Assembly (NCBI RefSeq): GCF_004799035.1
Contig: NZ_MWIO01000031.1
Coordinates: forward strand, 48,171-112,170
Length of the DNA: 64,000 nucleotides
Reading direction: 5' to 3'
Source of the DNA: Rhodanobacter lindaniclasticus
GTDB taxonomy: Bacteria > Pseudomonadota > Gammaproteobacteria > Xanthomonadales > Rhodanobacteraceae
The first letter of the stretch is position 1; every line of letters begins with the position of its first letter. Position numbers and translations under genes: made by a program. The notes beneath the pieces were generated by a model. That model saw only the letters and a list, made by a program, of their open reading frames with translations, was not told where the DNA came from and ran no database searches. Of the stretch, positions 25,176-34,780 are shown one piece after another.

Positions 25176-27671
25176 ATGAACCTTCGTCAACGTCCACTTT
25201 CGACCGCGCTGCGCGGCTTGCTGTTCGGCGGCATGGCGCTGCTGCTGTGCGCCCCGCTGGCGGCGCAGACGAATACGAACACGGACGGCACCGCACCGGT
25301 CCCCGCCACGACCACCGCGGCGAACGCGGATCGGCCCACCGAGCTGGGCACCATCACCGTCACCGCGCAGAGCCGCAGTCAGCAGATGCAGTCGGTACCG
25401 ATCGCGCTGCAGATCGTCACCGCGCGGCAGATCGACACGCTGGCGGCCACCGACCTCAGCAAGATGAGCCTGTTCGTGCCCGGCCTGGTGGTCAGCGCCA
25501 ACCAGCCGACCCAGCCCAACTACGAGTTGCGCGGCATCAGCACCGACGACTTCGGCGTGGGCACCGAGTCGGCGGTGGGCGTGTATGTCGACGGCGTCTA
25601 TGCGGCGCGCTCCGGCGGCGCCCTGCTGGCATTCAACGACATCCAGCGCATCGAAGTGCTGAAGGGCCCGCAAGGCACGCTGTTCGGCCGCAATGCCGCT
25701 GCCGGCGCCATCTCGATCGTCACCAACGAACCCAGCGACAAACTGGAAGGCAAGGCGCGCATGCGCCTGGGCAACTACGGCAAGCGCTACGGCGACTTCC
25801 TGCTGAACCTGCCGCTCAACGCGGACATGGCCCTGCGCTTCAGCCTGTTCGACAACCAGAGCCACGGCTGGGCCCGCGACGCGGCCACCGGCAAGCGCTA
25901 CGGCCAGGACAACGACCGCGGCGCGCGCGGCGTCTACCGCTGGAACATCACGCCGAACACCCGCGTGCTGTGGTCGTGGGACCACGAGGAACTCAAGCAG
26001 CCACCGCAACCCGCCTTCGGCCTGATCCCGGCGTCGGCGTGGTCGGTGCGGCCAGACCCGAACGCCGGCGTGCCGAGTCCACCGTATCCGGCCAACCCCG
26101 CGCAGTACCTGAACCCGCTGCATGCGCCGCTGTACAACGACGCGGTCGGCGCGGCCGAGAGCCGTCGCTTCGACGGCTCCACCCTGATCGTCGACCACAG
26201 CTTCGGCTGGGGCAGCCTGACCTCGACCACCGCGTGGCGCAATTTCGACACCTTGAACCTGGGTGATTACGACGGTACCAACCAGCGCACCACCTACCTC
26301 GACACCGCCAACATCGAGCACAACAACAGCTGGTACCAGGAGTTCAAGTTCGCCGGCAGCACCGACCTGATCGACTGGGTGGCCGGTACCAGCTGGTACA
26401 GCGAACAGGCGCGCCAGACCAGTCGCACCGACGTGTTCACCGACAGCATCGACACGCTGGCGCTGAACGTGGGCGGCGCCAGCTACGCCGACACCTTCGC
26501 CGGTTTCGATTCGCTGCTGAAGTTGTTCGGCCTGCCTTACTCCGTGCTGGGCGCGCCGTGGCGCGAGCAGATCGAAAACCATGGCCGCTTCAAGGCGTAC
26601 GCCTTGTACGGCGACGTGATCTGGCATCTGGGCGACAAGCTCAACCTCACCACCGGCCTGCGTTACACCCGCGACCAGAAACGCTTCTCGTGGTTCAACC
26701 CGCAGCGCAGCGCGCCGGAACTGGACCAGACCATCGACGCGCTCGACGCGATGGGCTTGCTCGCGCTGGCCGGCGTCAATCCCGACGCGTTCCGCCAGAA
26801 CCTGATCTTCAACCCCGCCAGCGGCGCGCCGGTGGGCGTGCTGGTGCAAGGCAGGAACACCTGGAACGACCTCAGCCCGCGCGTGGTACTGGACTACGCG
26901 TTCAGCCCGGACGTGATGGTCTACGGGTCGGTCACCAAGGGCTACAAGGCCGGCGGCTACAACAGCGTGCAGGTCGGCTCGCACTTCGCGCCGGAGAAGG
27001 TGCTCAACTACGAGGCCGGCATCAAGAGCGTGTTCCCCGGCCCCAACCTGCTGCTCAACGCCAGCACCTATTACTACCGCTACGACAACCGCCAGTCGCT
27101 CACTCTCGACCCGAACAGCACCGGCTCCGGCGTGCCGCGCTACCTGGTGGCGAGTACCGACCAGCAGGCCCACGGCGTCGAAGTGGAGCTGCAATGGCAA
27201 CCGAACACGGCGTTCCGGCTTGGCGTCAACGGCGCCTACATCGACGCCACCTATCGCAACGCCACCGCACCTTCCGGTGCCAGCCTGGACGGCCAGCCCA
27301 CCGGCGAGCCGAAGTATTCGTTCGCCGCACACCTGGCCTATACCTGGCACGACGTGGCCGGCGGCGCGCTGCAATTCGACCTCAGCCATGCCTATCGCGC
27401 CCCGTCCCGCTGCAACAACGACTCGCAGTTGCAGGGCACCTGCCAGATCAGCCCCAATTTCCAGGTCGGCTCGGCGCGCCAGATCACCGACGCGCGACTG
27501 GGCTGGAGCGCGGCCGACGACCAGTGGGGCGTGGCGCTCTATGGCACCAACGTGTTCGACAAGCGCTACGTCGACGGTGTCAACAACATCACCACCAGCG
27601 TGTTCGGCACGCCGTTCGCCAGCGTCACGCCACCGCGGATGTGGGGCGTCGAGCTGCGTGCGCGCTTCTGA
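25176..27671 (+). CDS. TonB-dependent outer-membrane receptor
   Basis: An 831-residue outer-membrane transporter. The signal peptide ends near AAQT; the plug domain (about 55-165) contains ITVTAQSR, PGLVVSANQPTQPNYELRG, VGVYVDGVY and VLKGPQGTLFGRNAAAG; a 22-strand barrel follows and ends in the terminal Phe needed for Bam recognition. It resembles the broad family that imports carbohydrates, aromatic compounds or siderophores; no Fe-siderophore genes are nearby. ATG at 25176 with a GGGGAG site upstream. It follows the diheme cytochrome by 61 bp and likely imports the substrate of this cluster. Confidence 0.95.
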   Translation: MNLRQRPLSTALRGLLFGGMALLLCAPLAAQTNTNTDGTAPVPATTTAANADRPTELGTITVTAQSRSQQMQSVPIALQIVTARQIDTLAATDLSKMSLFVPGLVVSANQPTQPNYELRGISTDDFGVGTESAVGVYVDGVYAARSGGALLAFNDIQRIEVLKGPQGTLFGRNAAAGAISIVTNEPSDKLEGKARMRLGNYGKRYGDFLLNLPLNADMALRFSLFDNQSHGWARDAATGKRYGQDNDRGARGVYRWNITPNTRVLWSWDHEELKQPPQPAFGLIPASAWSVRPDPNAGVPSPPYPANPAQYLNPLHAPLYNDAVGAAESRRFDGSTLIVDHSFGWGSLTSTTAWRNFDTLNLGDYDGTNQRTTYLDTANIEHNNSWYQEFKFAGSTDLIDWVAGTSWYSEQARQTSRTDVFTDSIDTLALNVGGASYADTFAGFDSLLKLFGLPYSVLGAPWREQIENHGRFKAYALYGDVIWHLGDKLNLTTGLRYTRDQKRFSWFNPQRSAPELDQTIDALDAMGLLALAGVNPDAFRQNLIFNPASGAPVGVLVQGRNTWNDLSPRVVLDYAFSPDVMVYGSVTKGYKAGGYNSVQVGSHFAPEKVLNYEAGIKSVFPGPNLLLNASTYYYRYDNRQSLTLDPNSTGSGVPRYLVASTDQQAHGVEVELQWQPNTAFRLGVNGAYIDATYRNATAPSGASLDGQPTGEPKYSFAAHLAYTWHDVAGGALQFDLSHAYRAPSRCNNDSQLQGTCQISPNFQVGSARQITDARLGWSAADDQWGVALYGTNVFDKRYVDGVNNITTSVFGTPFASVTPPRMWGVELRARF

Positions 27672-27730
27672 CCCGGCCGACGGCGTTCGCCGTTTGCGTG
27701 CATGCTGCAGGACCTGTCCCGAGTAACGCC

Positions 27731-29146
27731 ATGACCACCGACCACGTTTCCACGCTCACCGACAGCCTGCGGCTGCTGCGCGCCGCGCAACGGGCGCAAC
27801 CGATGCCCGACTGGACCGTGCGGGCCGCCCGGCTGCGTGCACTGCAAACGCTGCTGCGCGAGAACCGCGAGCGCATGGTCGAGGCCATCCATGCCGATTT
27901 CGGTTGTCGGCCGCGGGAAGAAACGGAGTTGCTGGAGTTCTTCCCCAGCCTGTCGGCGATCCGCCACGCGCTGGCCCACGGCCGGCGCTGGATGAAGCCG
28001 CGGCGGCGGCTGGCCGATTGGCTGTTCCTGCCGGCGCGCACCGAGTTGCGGCCGCAGCCGCGCGGCGTGGTCGGCATCATCGTGCCGTGGAATTACCCGC
28101 TGTATCTGGCCGTCGGCCCGCTGGTCGACGCGCTGGTCGCCGGCAACCGCGCCATGGTGAAGATGAGCGAATTCACCCCGCGCTTTTCAGCGCTGCTGGC
28201 GGAACTGGCCGGGCGGTATTTCAAGCCTGACGAAGTGGTGGTGGTCACCGGTGACGCCGAGGTGGCGCAGGCTTTTTCCGCGTTGCCGTTCGACCATCTG
28301 CTGTTCACCGGCTCCACCGCCGTCGGCCACCACGTGATGCGCGCGGCGGCGGCCAACCTCACCCCGGTGACGCTGGAGCTGGGCGGCAAGTCGCCGGCCA
28401 TCATCGGCCCCGGCGCGCGACTGGAGCACGCCGTGGAACGCATCATGGTCGGCAAGCTGCTCAACGCCGGGCAGACCTGCATCGCGCCGGACTACGTGCT
28501 GCTGCCACGCGCACGCATGGCGGAGTTCATCGAGCTGGCCGGCAAGGCGGTGGCGCGGATGTATCCGCAACTGCAGCAGAACGCGCAGTACGCCAGCATC
28601 GTCTCGGACCGCCAGTACCAGCGCCTCGCGGCGCTGCGCGACGAAGCACAAACCGCCGGCGCGCACGTGCACGTGCTGGGCGAAGCCACGGAGGATCCGG
28701 CGCGCCGGTTGCTGCCCCCGCAGTTGCTGACCGAGGTCGACGACGACATGGCGGTGATGCGCGAGGAGATCTTCGGCCCGTTGCTGCCGCTGTTGCCGTA
28801 CGACACGCTGGACGAGGCGATCGCGCATGTCGCCGCCCACGCGCACCCGCTGGCGCTGTACCTGTTCGAGGACGACCCGGCGCGCATCGACCAGGTGCTG
28901 GCATGCACCCACGCCGGCGGCGTCAGCGTCAACGACACGCTGTACCACATTGCCCAGCACGGCCTGCCGTTCGGCGGCGTCGGCGCCTCGGGCATGGGCG
29001 GCTACCACGGCCAGGCCGGCTTCCGCACCTTCTCGCACTTCAAGCCGGTGTTCCGCCAGGCGCGCTGGAACGGCGCCGGCCTGCTCAACCCGCCGTACGG
29101 CGCGCGCTTCCGGCGCCTGCTCGACCTGCTGCTGCATCGCGGCTGA
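27731..29146 (+). CDS. Aldehyde dehydrogenase, coniferyl-aldehyde dehydrogenase type
   Basis: A 471-residue NAD(P)-dependent aldehyde dehydrogenase. Features: VPWNYPLYLAV, the nucleotide-binding FTGSTAVG, catalytic Glu in LELGGKSP, catalytic Cys in NAGQTCIAPDYVL, and EEIFGPLLPLL. The length and the C-terminal FSHFKPVFRQ place it with coniferyl-aldehyde and class 3-like dehydrogenases that lack a long C-terminal extension and often act on aromatic or medium-chain aldehydes. ATG at 27731, with only a weak GAG upstream, 59 bp after the receptor gene. It is the last gene of the cluster, closed by a strong hairpin terminator, and suggests that an aldehyde arises in the pathway. Confidence 0.92.
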   Translation: MTTDHVSTLTDSLRLLRAAQRAQPMPDWTVRAARLRALQTLLRENRERMVEAIHADFGCRPREETELLEFFPSLSAIRHALAHGRRWMKPRRRLADWLFLPARTELRPQPRGVVGIIVPWNYPLYLAVGPLVDALVAGNRAMVKMSEFTPRFSALLAELAGRYFKPDEVVVVTGDAEVAQAFSALPFDHLLFTGSTAVGHHVMRAAAANLTPVTLELGGKSPAIIGPGARLEHAVERIMVGKLLNAGQTCIAPDYVLLPRARMAEFIELAGKAVARMYPQLQQNAQYASIVSDRQYQRLAALRDEAQTAGAHVHVLGEATEDPARRLLPPQLLTEVDDDMAVMREEIFGPLLPLLPYDTLDEAIAHVAAHAHPLALYLFEDDPARIDQVLACTHAGGVSVNDTLYHIAQHGLPFGGVGASGMGGYHGQAGFRTFSHFKPVFRQARWNGAGLLNPPYGARFRRLLDLLLHRG

Positions 29147-29163
29147 TTTTCTTTCACGCACAA

Positions 29164-29191
29164 AAAACTCCCCGCCGAAGCGGGGAGTTTT
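29164..29191. terminator. Strong bidirectional Rho-independent terminator
   Basis: A perfect 12-bp stem with a CGAA tetraloop and flanking A and T runs that form part of the stem. It serves both the aldehyde dehydrogenase gene (+) and the FadL-type gene (-), which converge here. Confidence 0.92.
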
Positions 29192-29217
29192 CTTGTGCAG
29201 TTACCGCAGGCAGGGCG

Positions 29218-30714
29218 TCAGAACTTGTACATCGCCGAGAAGCTGAGCAGGTTGCCGTAGTCGTCGAAATTGCCGGTCAGCGTGTCGCCGGTGCTGTTGG
29301 TCAGCGAGACGTGCGCGTTGTTGACGAAGATGTGCGCGTACGACGCGTTGATCTCGAAGTTTTCGCTGGCCTTGTAGCCGATGCCGACGGTGGCCATCTT
29401 GCGGGTGGAGTCGGGCACGCGCGGGCTGCGGGTCTTCTCGTAGGTCGGGCTGCTGTCGACCGCGACGCCAGCGCGCAAGGTCAGCTTGTCGTTGACGTAG
29501 TAGTCGCCGCCGATCGAGGCGTACACGGTGTTGCGCCAGTTGTACGGCTCCGACGTCTGCGGCTGCGAGTTGCCGTAGTTCACCGTCAGGTTCTTGAACA
29601 CGTCCCACTTGGTGTACGCCACGTCGGCGCCGAGGCCGTACTTCTCGCCCTGGTGCCAGTAGCTCACGCTGGCCACGGCGGGCGTGGTGAAGTCGGCGGT
29701 GCCGGTGGTGTGCGAGAACGGCGGAATCGAACTGGCCAGCGCCGGGTTGGCCAGCAGCAGGTCGTAGCCCGGCGTGGTGGTGAAGTTGCCGGTGCCCTGC
29801 AGGCGATGGCTGATCTTGGCACGGTAGTTCAGGGCCAGCTTGTCGTTCGGGGTCAGCTTCCAGAAGCCGCCCAGCTGCCAGCCGTAACCCCAGTCGTCAC
29901 CCTTGATGCGCGCATAGCCGTCCACGCCCGGGGGCGTCACCGCCGCCACGCCGGCCGCGGCTGCCTGGCCCTGCTGCACGGCCGCCTGGATCATCGCGGC
30001 ACCCTGCGCCGCCGGGATCTGGCCGGCCGCGATGGCCGCCTGGATCTGCGCCACACCGGCGGCAGTCTGCGCACCGATGGCCTGCTGGATGCCGAGGCCG
30101 ACGGCGTTGAAGTTGACCGCACTGGTCAGCTCCGCGCTGGTCTTCTGCGCGATGAAGCTGGCGCCGAGGCTGAAGTTGTCGGTGACGTCGAACGATGCCG
30201 ACAGCGTCGCGTCGAGTGACTGGAACTTGGACTTGAGGCCGTGGTAGCGGCCGACCCAGTCTTTGTCGTACTCGGTCTGGAAGCCGAACGGCACCGAGAA
30301 ACCGCCGCCCACGTGCACGCGGTCGCTGACCTGGGTGGCAAAGAACAACGCCGGAACGGGCAAGGTCGTGCCGGCGTCACCGCCGTTGCCGCCGCTGATC
30401 GGGCGGCCCAGCACGTCGTGTGCACTGCCTTCGAACTTGGCGCTGAAATTGATGGCGGTAACGTCCGCCTGCAGGTAGGTGCCCTTCAACTCGGACATCG
30501 CGGCCGGGTTGTTGACCACCACCGAAGCATCACCACCGGCGGTGGCGGAGCCGGCGAAGGCGCGGCCCAGGCCCTTGGCGCTGTTTTCCTTGAGCTGGAA
30601 CGCGCTGGCATTCGCGCTCACGGGCGCAACCAGGGCACCCACGATCGCCATGCTCAGCGCGGCGAGCGCCAGTGGACGGGCAGCGCCCGTGAGGGAACGG
30701 AAAGACGTGTGCAT
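29218..30714 (-). CDS. FadL/TodX-family outer-membrane hydrophobic-compound channel
   Basis: A 498-residue outer-membrane barrel for uptake of long-chain fatty acids or aromatic hydrocarbons. After the signal peptide (ending about SANASA), the mature N-terminus AFQLKENSAKGLGRAFAG and the conserved NNPAAMSEL hatch motif are typical of FadL; the chain ends in MYKF. ATG at 30714 is chosen because AGGAG lies 6 nt upstream; a longer frame to 30777 has no such site. An Ala/Gln-rich insert of about 50 residues lies between the strands near residues 215-265 and is unusual for FadL. It converges on the aldehyde dehydrogenase gene. Confidence 0.92.
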   Translation of the reverse strand: MHTSFRSLTGAARPLALAALSMAIVGALVAPVSANASAFQLKENSAKGLGRAFAGSATAGGDASVVVNNPAAMSELKGTYLQADVTAINFSAKFEGSAHDVLGRPISGGNGGDAGTTLPVPALFFATQVSDRVHVGGGFSVPFGFQTEYDKDWVGRYHGLKSKFQSLDATLSASFDVTDNFSLGASFIAQKTSAELTSAVNFNAVGLGIQQAIGAQTAAGVAQIQAAIAAGQIPAAQGAAMIQAAVQQGQAAAAGVAAVTPPGVDGYARIKGDDWGYGWQLGGFWKLTPNDKLALNYRAKISHRLQGTGNFTTTPGYDLLLANPALASSIPPFSHTTGTADFTTPAVASVSYWHQGEKYGLGADVAYTKWDVFKNLTVNYGNSQPQTSEPYNWRNTVYASIGGDYYVNDKLTLRAGVAVDSSPTYEKTRSPRVPDSTRKMATVGIGYKASENFEINASYAHIFVNNAHVSLTNSTGDTLTGNFDDYGNLLSFSAMYKF

Positions 30715-30965
30715 CGCTGGCTCCTGCATGATGTTTGGGACCGCTCGAGTGGTGGCTGGTACGGCTGAGAAGAACAATTTTCATACGCGCGTTTGAACTT
30801 CCTGCGGAGGACTCTGCCCTCTCGGACAAGGCGTTGCAAGTGCGCTCGCAACAAGTTAATAACAAATACGGCCGCCGGGTCGGCAAAAACCCGCGCGCCG
30901 GCTAGCCGGCCGGCGCTGGTACTCTCGCTTTCCGGGCGTCCGCCTCGCCCCACCACGGTGCTGCC

Positions 30966-31259
30966 ATGCAATGTTTCGTCTATGCCAGTCTGTCCAAGGC
31001 TGACACCTATCTGTGGCTGGCCGAACGCGACGCGTTCGGGATACTGCCCGAGCCACTGACCCTGATGCTCGGCGAACTGCGCTTCGTGATGGAGGTGCAG
31101 CTGACCCTGGAGCGCAAGTTGCCGGTGGAAGACACCCGTCAGGTGCTCGAGCACCTGCGTGCGCAAGGCTGGCATCTGCAATTGCCGCCGCAGGAGACGC
31201 TGGCTGCCGCCAACCATCCCGCTTATACGCACTCGCCGCGGAATGATCGGGAGGAGTGA
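30966..31259 (+). CDS. YcgL domain-containing protein
   Basis: A 97-residue protein with the conserved YcgL core: MQCFVYASLSKADTYLWL at the start and the alternating segments FGILPEPL and LEHLRAQGWHLQLPP. YcgL proteins are small cytoplasmic alpha/beta proteins of unknown function that are widespread in gammaproteobacteria, often beside minC or rnd. Neither is adjacent here. The ribosome-binding site is weak. The 251-bp gap toward the divergent FadL-type gene is AT-richer than its surroundings (TTAATAACAAATAC at 30856-30869) and probably holds both promoters, but I cannot define them. Confidence 0.85.
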   Translation: MQCFVYASLSKADTYLWLAERDAFGILPEPLTLMLGELRFVMEVQLTLERKLPVEDTRQVLEHLRAQGWHLQLPPQETLAAANHPAYTHSPRNDREE

Positions 31260-31318
31260 ATCGCGCATCATCGCGCTCGCGTTAACGCTTGGTTACCGCC
31301 TGCACCGTCCACGATTTC

Positions 31319-31324
31319 TATACT
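31319..31324 (+). promoter_or_regulatory. -10 element placed for a leaderless transcript
   Basis: TATACT ends 6 nt before the ATG of the ankyrin gene. Transcription 7 nt downstream would begin at the A of the start codon, and no Shine-Dalgarno is present. A clear -35 is lacking. Confidence 0.4.
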
Positions 31325-31330
31325 GCCGCC

Positions 31331-34300
31331 ATGACCCAGACCAAATCCCGCCGCCGCCCTCCCTTCCTGCATGCGCTGGCCTGGTTCATTCCCGGCTTGC
31401 TGGCCGTGGCGCTGGCCGGCTTGACCACCCACCCGCTGACCCTGATCCCGCTGCTGCTGGCCAACGCGCTGACCATGGCGGCCATCTGCCACGCGATCGG
31501 CTTCGATCCGGAACCGAGCTTCACGCGCACCGTGCTGCGCCGCGGCGCCGCGCACCTGGTGATGTTCACCGGCTATACCGTGCTGGTATTCGTGCTGGTG
31601 GCCTGGCCGATGCTGCAACTCAGCCACAGCCCCAGCCTCAGTGCCGCGCTGCTGCTGGCCGCCGCACTGGTGCTGGCGCTGGTCTCGCTGTGGCGGCTGT
31701 GGCCGGCGTTCGGGCTGGTGTTCGTGTGGGACGACGCCTACCCGCCGCAGCGTGACGGTTCGTGGATCTTCACCGCCACTCTGCGCAGCATGGCGTTCGG
31801 CCGGCACCTGTCGCGCGAGGAGCGCTTCTTCACCCATTTCGTGCCCGCGGCGCTGTGCCTGCTCGCACTGGCCTTCAGTGCGATCGCACTGACCGGACTG
31901 GTGGGCATGCTGCCGGAGGAAATGCGTCTGGCGGCGCTGGCGATCTACGCGCTGGTGATCCTGCCGCTGGCCTGCCTGGTGGTGGCCAACCGCACCCTGC
32001 GTGCGATGCTGTGCGAACGCCATCGGCCGCGTCGCCGCAGCGACGCCGACCCGGTCGCCGCCGAATTTCCGCGCCCCGTGCTGAGCGAACCGGAACGCAC
32101 CGCCGGCACGCCCGAACAGGCCGCCGCGCTGCTGACCGCCACCCGTGCCGGCGACATCGAACGCGCGCTGGCCCTGCTGGAAGTGGGCGCCCCCTGCGAC
32201 ACCGTGCCGCAGCCCGACGACCGCGACCAGCGCCCGGTGCTGATGCTGGCGGCGCTGCTGCCCGACACGCGCCTGCTGCGCGCGCTGATCTCCCGCGGCG
32301 CCGACGTCAATCGCGCCAGTGGTGGACTCACTCCGCTGCTGGCGGCCACCCGCGACAGCTGGCACGGCCGCGCCGAAGCCGTCCTGATGCTGCTCGCCAA
32401 CGGTGCCAGCCCGCTGGCCACCGACGCCGACGGCAACACCCCGCTGCACGGCGCCGTGCTCAGCGCCGACGCCGGCGTCGCGGCGATGCTGCTCGATGCC
32501 GCCGCCCCGATCGACGCACTCAACCAGGCCGGCCTGAGCCCGCTGGCCACCGCCTGCCGCGCCGCCAACTGGACGCTGGCGAAGTTCCTGCTCGAACACG
32601 GCGCCAAGCCGGCCCCGGCCGGCGGCGAACCCGCCCTGGTCGCCGCCGCCACCATCACCGATGACGACCCGACCGGCGTCGCCCTGCTGCTCAAGCACCG
32701 CGCCGCGGTCAACGCCCTCGACGCGCGCCAGCGCCATGCCCTGCTCGGCGCCGCCGCCGAAGGCCACGAGCGCATTGCCCGCGCGCTGTGCGACGCCGGC
32801 GCCGACGTCAAGCTGGCCGACGAACACGGCAGCACCGCGCTGATGGAAGCTGCGCGTGCCGGCGCCAGCGGCATCGTGCAGCGGCTGGCCGAAGCGAAAG
32901 CCAACGCGCTGGCCCGCGACCAGCATGGCCGCGATGCACTGATGCTGGCCTGCCAGTCGCCGCACGCCGATGCCGCCACCGTCCGCGCCCTGCTCGAACT
33001 GGGTGCCGACGCCAGGGCCACCGGTGGCGACGGTCGCAGCGCCCTCGATCACGCCACCGCCTCCGGCCGTTGGGATCTGGTTGCGCTACTGGATCCGGAT
33101 ACGGCGCTGCCCGCCAACCTCAGCCACGACCTGCTGGACGAAGGCGCCGATACGCCGCAGCACCTGCTCGACGCGCTCCGCTTCGGCCACTGGGCTACCG
33201 TGTCCGCCTTCGGCGAGCGGGTGCAGTCCTGGCCGCAAGCCGACCTGGCCCGGCTCTACCTGGAACTGGCTACGCCGGGGCTGGGTGCGGCGAGGCGCTG
33301 GCTGCTGGACCACGGCCTCGCCGTCGAGGCCCGGCTGGAAGCGCCACGCGTCGACGAGCCCGACACCGGCGACGCGCACACCCAGGAGCCGCTGGGGCGA
33401 CGCCTGTTCGACGCCCTGCTCGAACGCCTGCCCGACGCCACCGAAGCGATCGATGACCTGCTGCAGGCCGGCGCCAGCCCCGCTGGTTGCGGTCTGCTGG
33501 CCGCGGCCCTGGTGCAGCTCGAAGGCGCGGCCCAGGCCACCGCGCTGCCACTCGGCCTGCTCGAGCGCGGCGCCGATCCGTTCGGCCCGGACACGAACCA
33601 GCGCACGCCACTGCACCTGGCCGCCCGCCACGCACACGGCGACCTGCTGCAGGCGCTGCTGGCGCGTGGCTGCGACCCCAACGCACGCGACGGCGACCAA
33701 CGCACGCCGCTGTTCGCCGCGCTGGAACACGGCGCTGCCGCGCTGCCGCTGGTGCGCAGCCTGATCGCCCACGGCGCCGACCCGGAAGCGGCCGACACCC
33801 ACGGCGAAACGCCGCTGGGGCTGGCGCTGGAGCACCCCGCGCTGGAGCGCTGGCTGGACTGGCGCGACTGGCCGTTGCCGCAGCGCCCGCTGCGCAGCAC
33901 TGACTTGCCCGCCGCCGCCGCTGCCGGTGCGCTGGCCGCAGTGCAGCGTCTGCTGCAACTGGGCTTCGCCGTCGACACCCGCGACGAGCAAGGCGCCACC
34001 GCGCTGCTGCGTGCCTGCGGTGCCGGTCATCGCGACGTGGCCGCCTGCCTGCTCGACGCCGGTGCCGACCCCGGTCTGCCTGCGCACAGCGGCGTCACCG
34101 CCCTGGTCGCCGCGGTCAGCGCGCGGCGCGAAGCGCTGGTGGCCCTGCTGTTGCAACGCCAGGTGGCCGTCGACCAGCGCCTGCCGAACGACGCCACCGC
34201 CCTGATGGTGGCCGCCGCGCTGGGCTACCCGGACATCGCCGAACAACTGCTGGCCGCCGGCGCCGAGGTCAAGGCGGTGGACAGCTCCGGCCGCAACGCA

Positions 34301-34765
34301 CTGCACGCCGCCGCCCAATTCGGCTTCGAACACAACGACAGCCTGCGCACCCGCCGCCTGTTCGACAGCCTGCTCAAGCACGGCGCCGAGATCAACCACG
34401 CCGATCGCGAAGGCAAGACCCCGCTGCTGCTGCTGCTGGGCGCGCAATTGCCGCCCGGCAGCGATGGCGACGCCACCCACCTGGGCGCGCTGGTGCCGCC
34501 GTTGCTCGATGCCGGCGCGCACGTCGCCCACGCCGACCAGCGTGGCGTCACCGCGTTGCACGCCTGCGCCATGCACGCCCTGCTCGCCCCGGCCCGCGTG
34601 CTGCTCTCGCGCGGCGCCGACCGCCAGGCCACCGACGCCTTCGGTCGCACCGCCGCCGAAGTGGCGCGCCAACTCGGCTTCATCGACATCGCCCACGAAC
34701 TCGGCGCGCGCAGCAGCCAGGCGATTCCCAGCGTGCGGCAGACGCTGCGGCAACCGGCGGAGTAG
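31331..34765 (+). CDS. Giant membrane-anchored ankyrin-repeat protein
   Basis: A 1144-residue protein. The first ~230 residues carry about six membrane helices in three pairs (PFLHALAWFIPGLLAVAL, LIPLLLANALTMAAI and others), similar in layout to small integral-membrane scaffolds. From about 255 to 1130 it is made of roughly twenty ankyrin repeats, recognisable by G-x-TPL-x-x-A and LL-x-x-GAD units; some, in the middle, are degenerate. Ankyrin arrays bind proteins, so a cytoplasmic scaffold tethered to the inner membrane is the simplest reading. Homologues occur in Xanthomonadales, function unknown. ATG at 31331 has no ribosome site but follows a -10 box directly. It converges with the kef gene with a 15-bp gap. 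Confidence 0.85.
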   Translation: MTQTKSRRRPPFLHALAWFIPGLLAVALAGLTTHPLTLIPLLLANALTMAAICHAIGFDPEPSFTRTVLRRGAAHLVMFTGYTVLVFVLVAWPMLQLSHSPSLSAALLLAAALVLALVSLWRLWPAFGLVFVWDDAYPPQRDGSWIFTATLRSMAFGRHLSREERFFTHFVPAALCLLALAFSAIALTGLVGMLPEEMRLAALAIYALVILPLACLVVANRTLRAMLCERHRPRRRSDADPVAAEFPRPVLSEPERTAGTPEQAAALLTATRAGDIERALALLEVGAPCDTVPQPDDRDQRPVLMLAALLPDTRLLRALISRGADVNRASGGLTPLLAATRDSWHGRAEAVLMLLANGASPLATDADGNTPLHGAVLSADAGVAAMLLDAAAPIDALNQAGLSPLATACRAANWTLAKFLLEHGAKPAPAGGEPALVAAATITDDDPTGVALLLKHRAAVNALDARQRHALLGAAAEGHERIARALCDAGADVKLADEHGSTALMEAARAGASGIVQRLAEAKANALARDQHGRDALMLACQSPHADAATVRALLELGADARATGGDGRSALDHATASGRWDLVALLDPDTALPANLSHDLLDEGADTPQHLLDALRFGHWATVSAFGERVQSWPQADLARLYLELATPGLGAARRWLLDHGLAVEARLEAPRVDEPDTGDAHTQEPLGRRLFDALLERLPDATEAIDDLLQAGASPAGCGLLAAALVQLEGAAQATALPLGLLERGADPFGPDTNQRTPLHLAARHAHGDLLQALLARGCDPNARDGDQRTPLFAALEHGAAALPLVRSLIAHGADPEAADTHGETPLGLALEHPALERWLDWRDWPLPQRPLRSTDLPAAAAAGALAAVQRLLQLGFAVDTRDEQGATALLRACGAGHRDVAACLLDAGADPGLPAHSGVTALVAAVSARREALVALLLQRQVAVDQRLPNDATALMVAAALGYPDIAEQLLAAGAEVKAVDSSGRNALHAAAQFGFEHNDSLRTRRLFDSLLKHGAEINHADREGKTPLLLLLGAQLPPGSDGDATHLGALVPPLLDAGAHVAHADQRGVTALHACAMHALLAPARVLLSRGADRQATDAFGRTAAEVARQLGFIDIAHELGARSSQAIPSVRQTLRQPAE

Positions 34766-34780
34766 TCGCGCCGACGTCGC

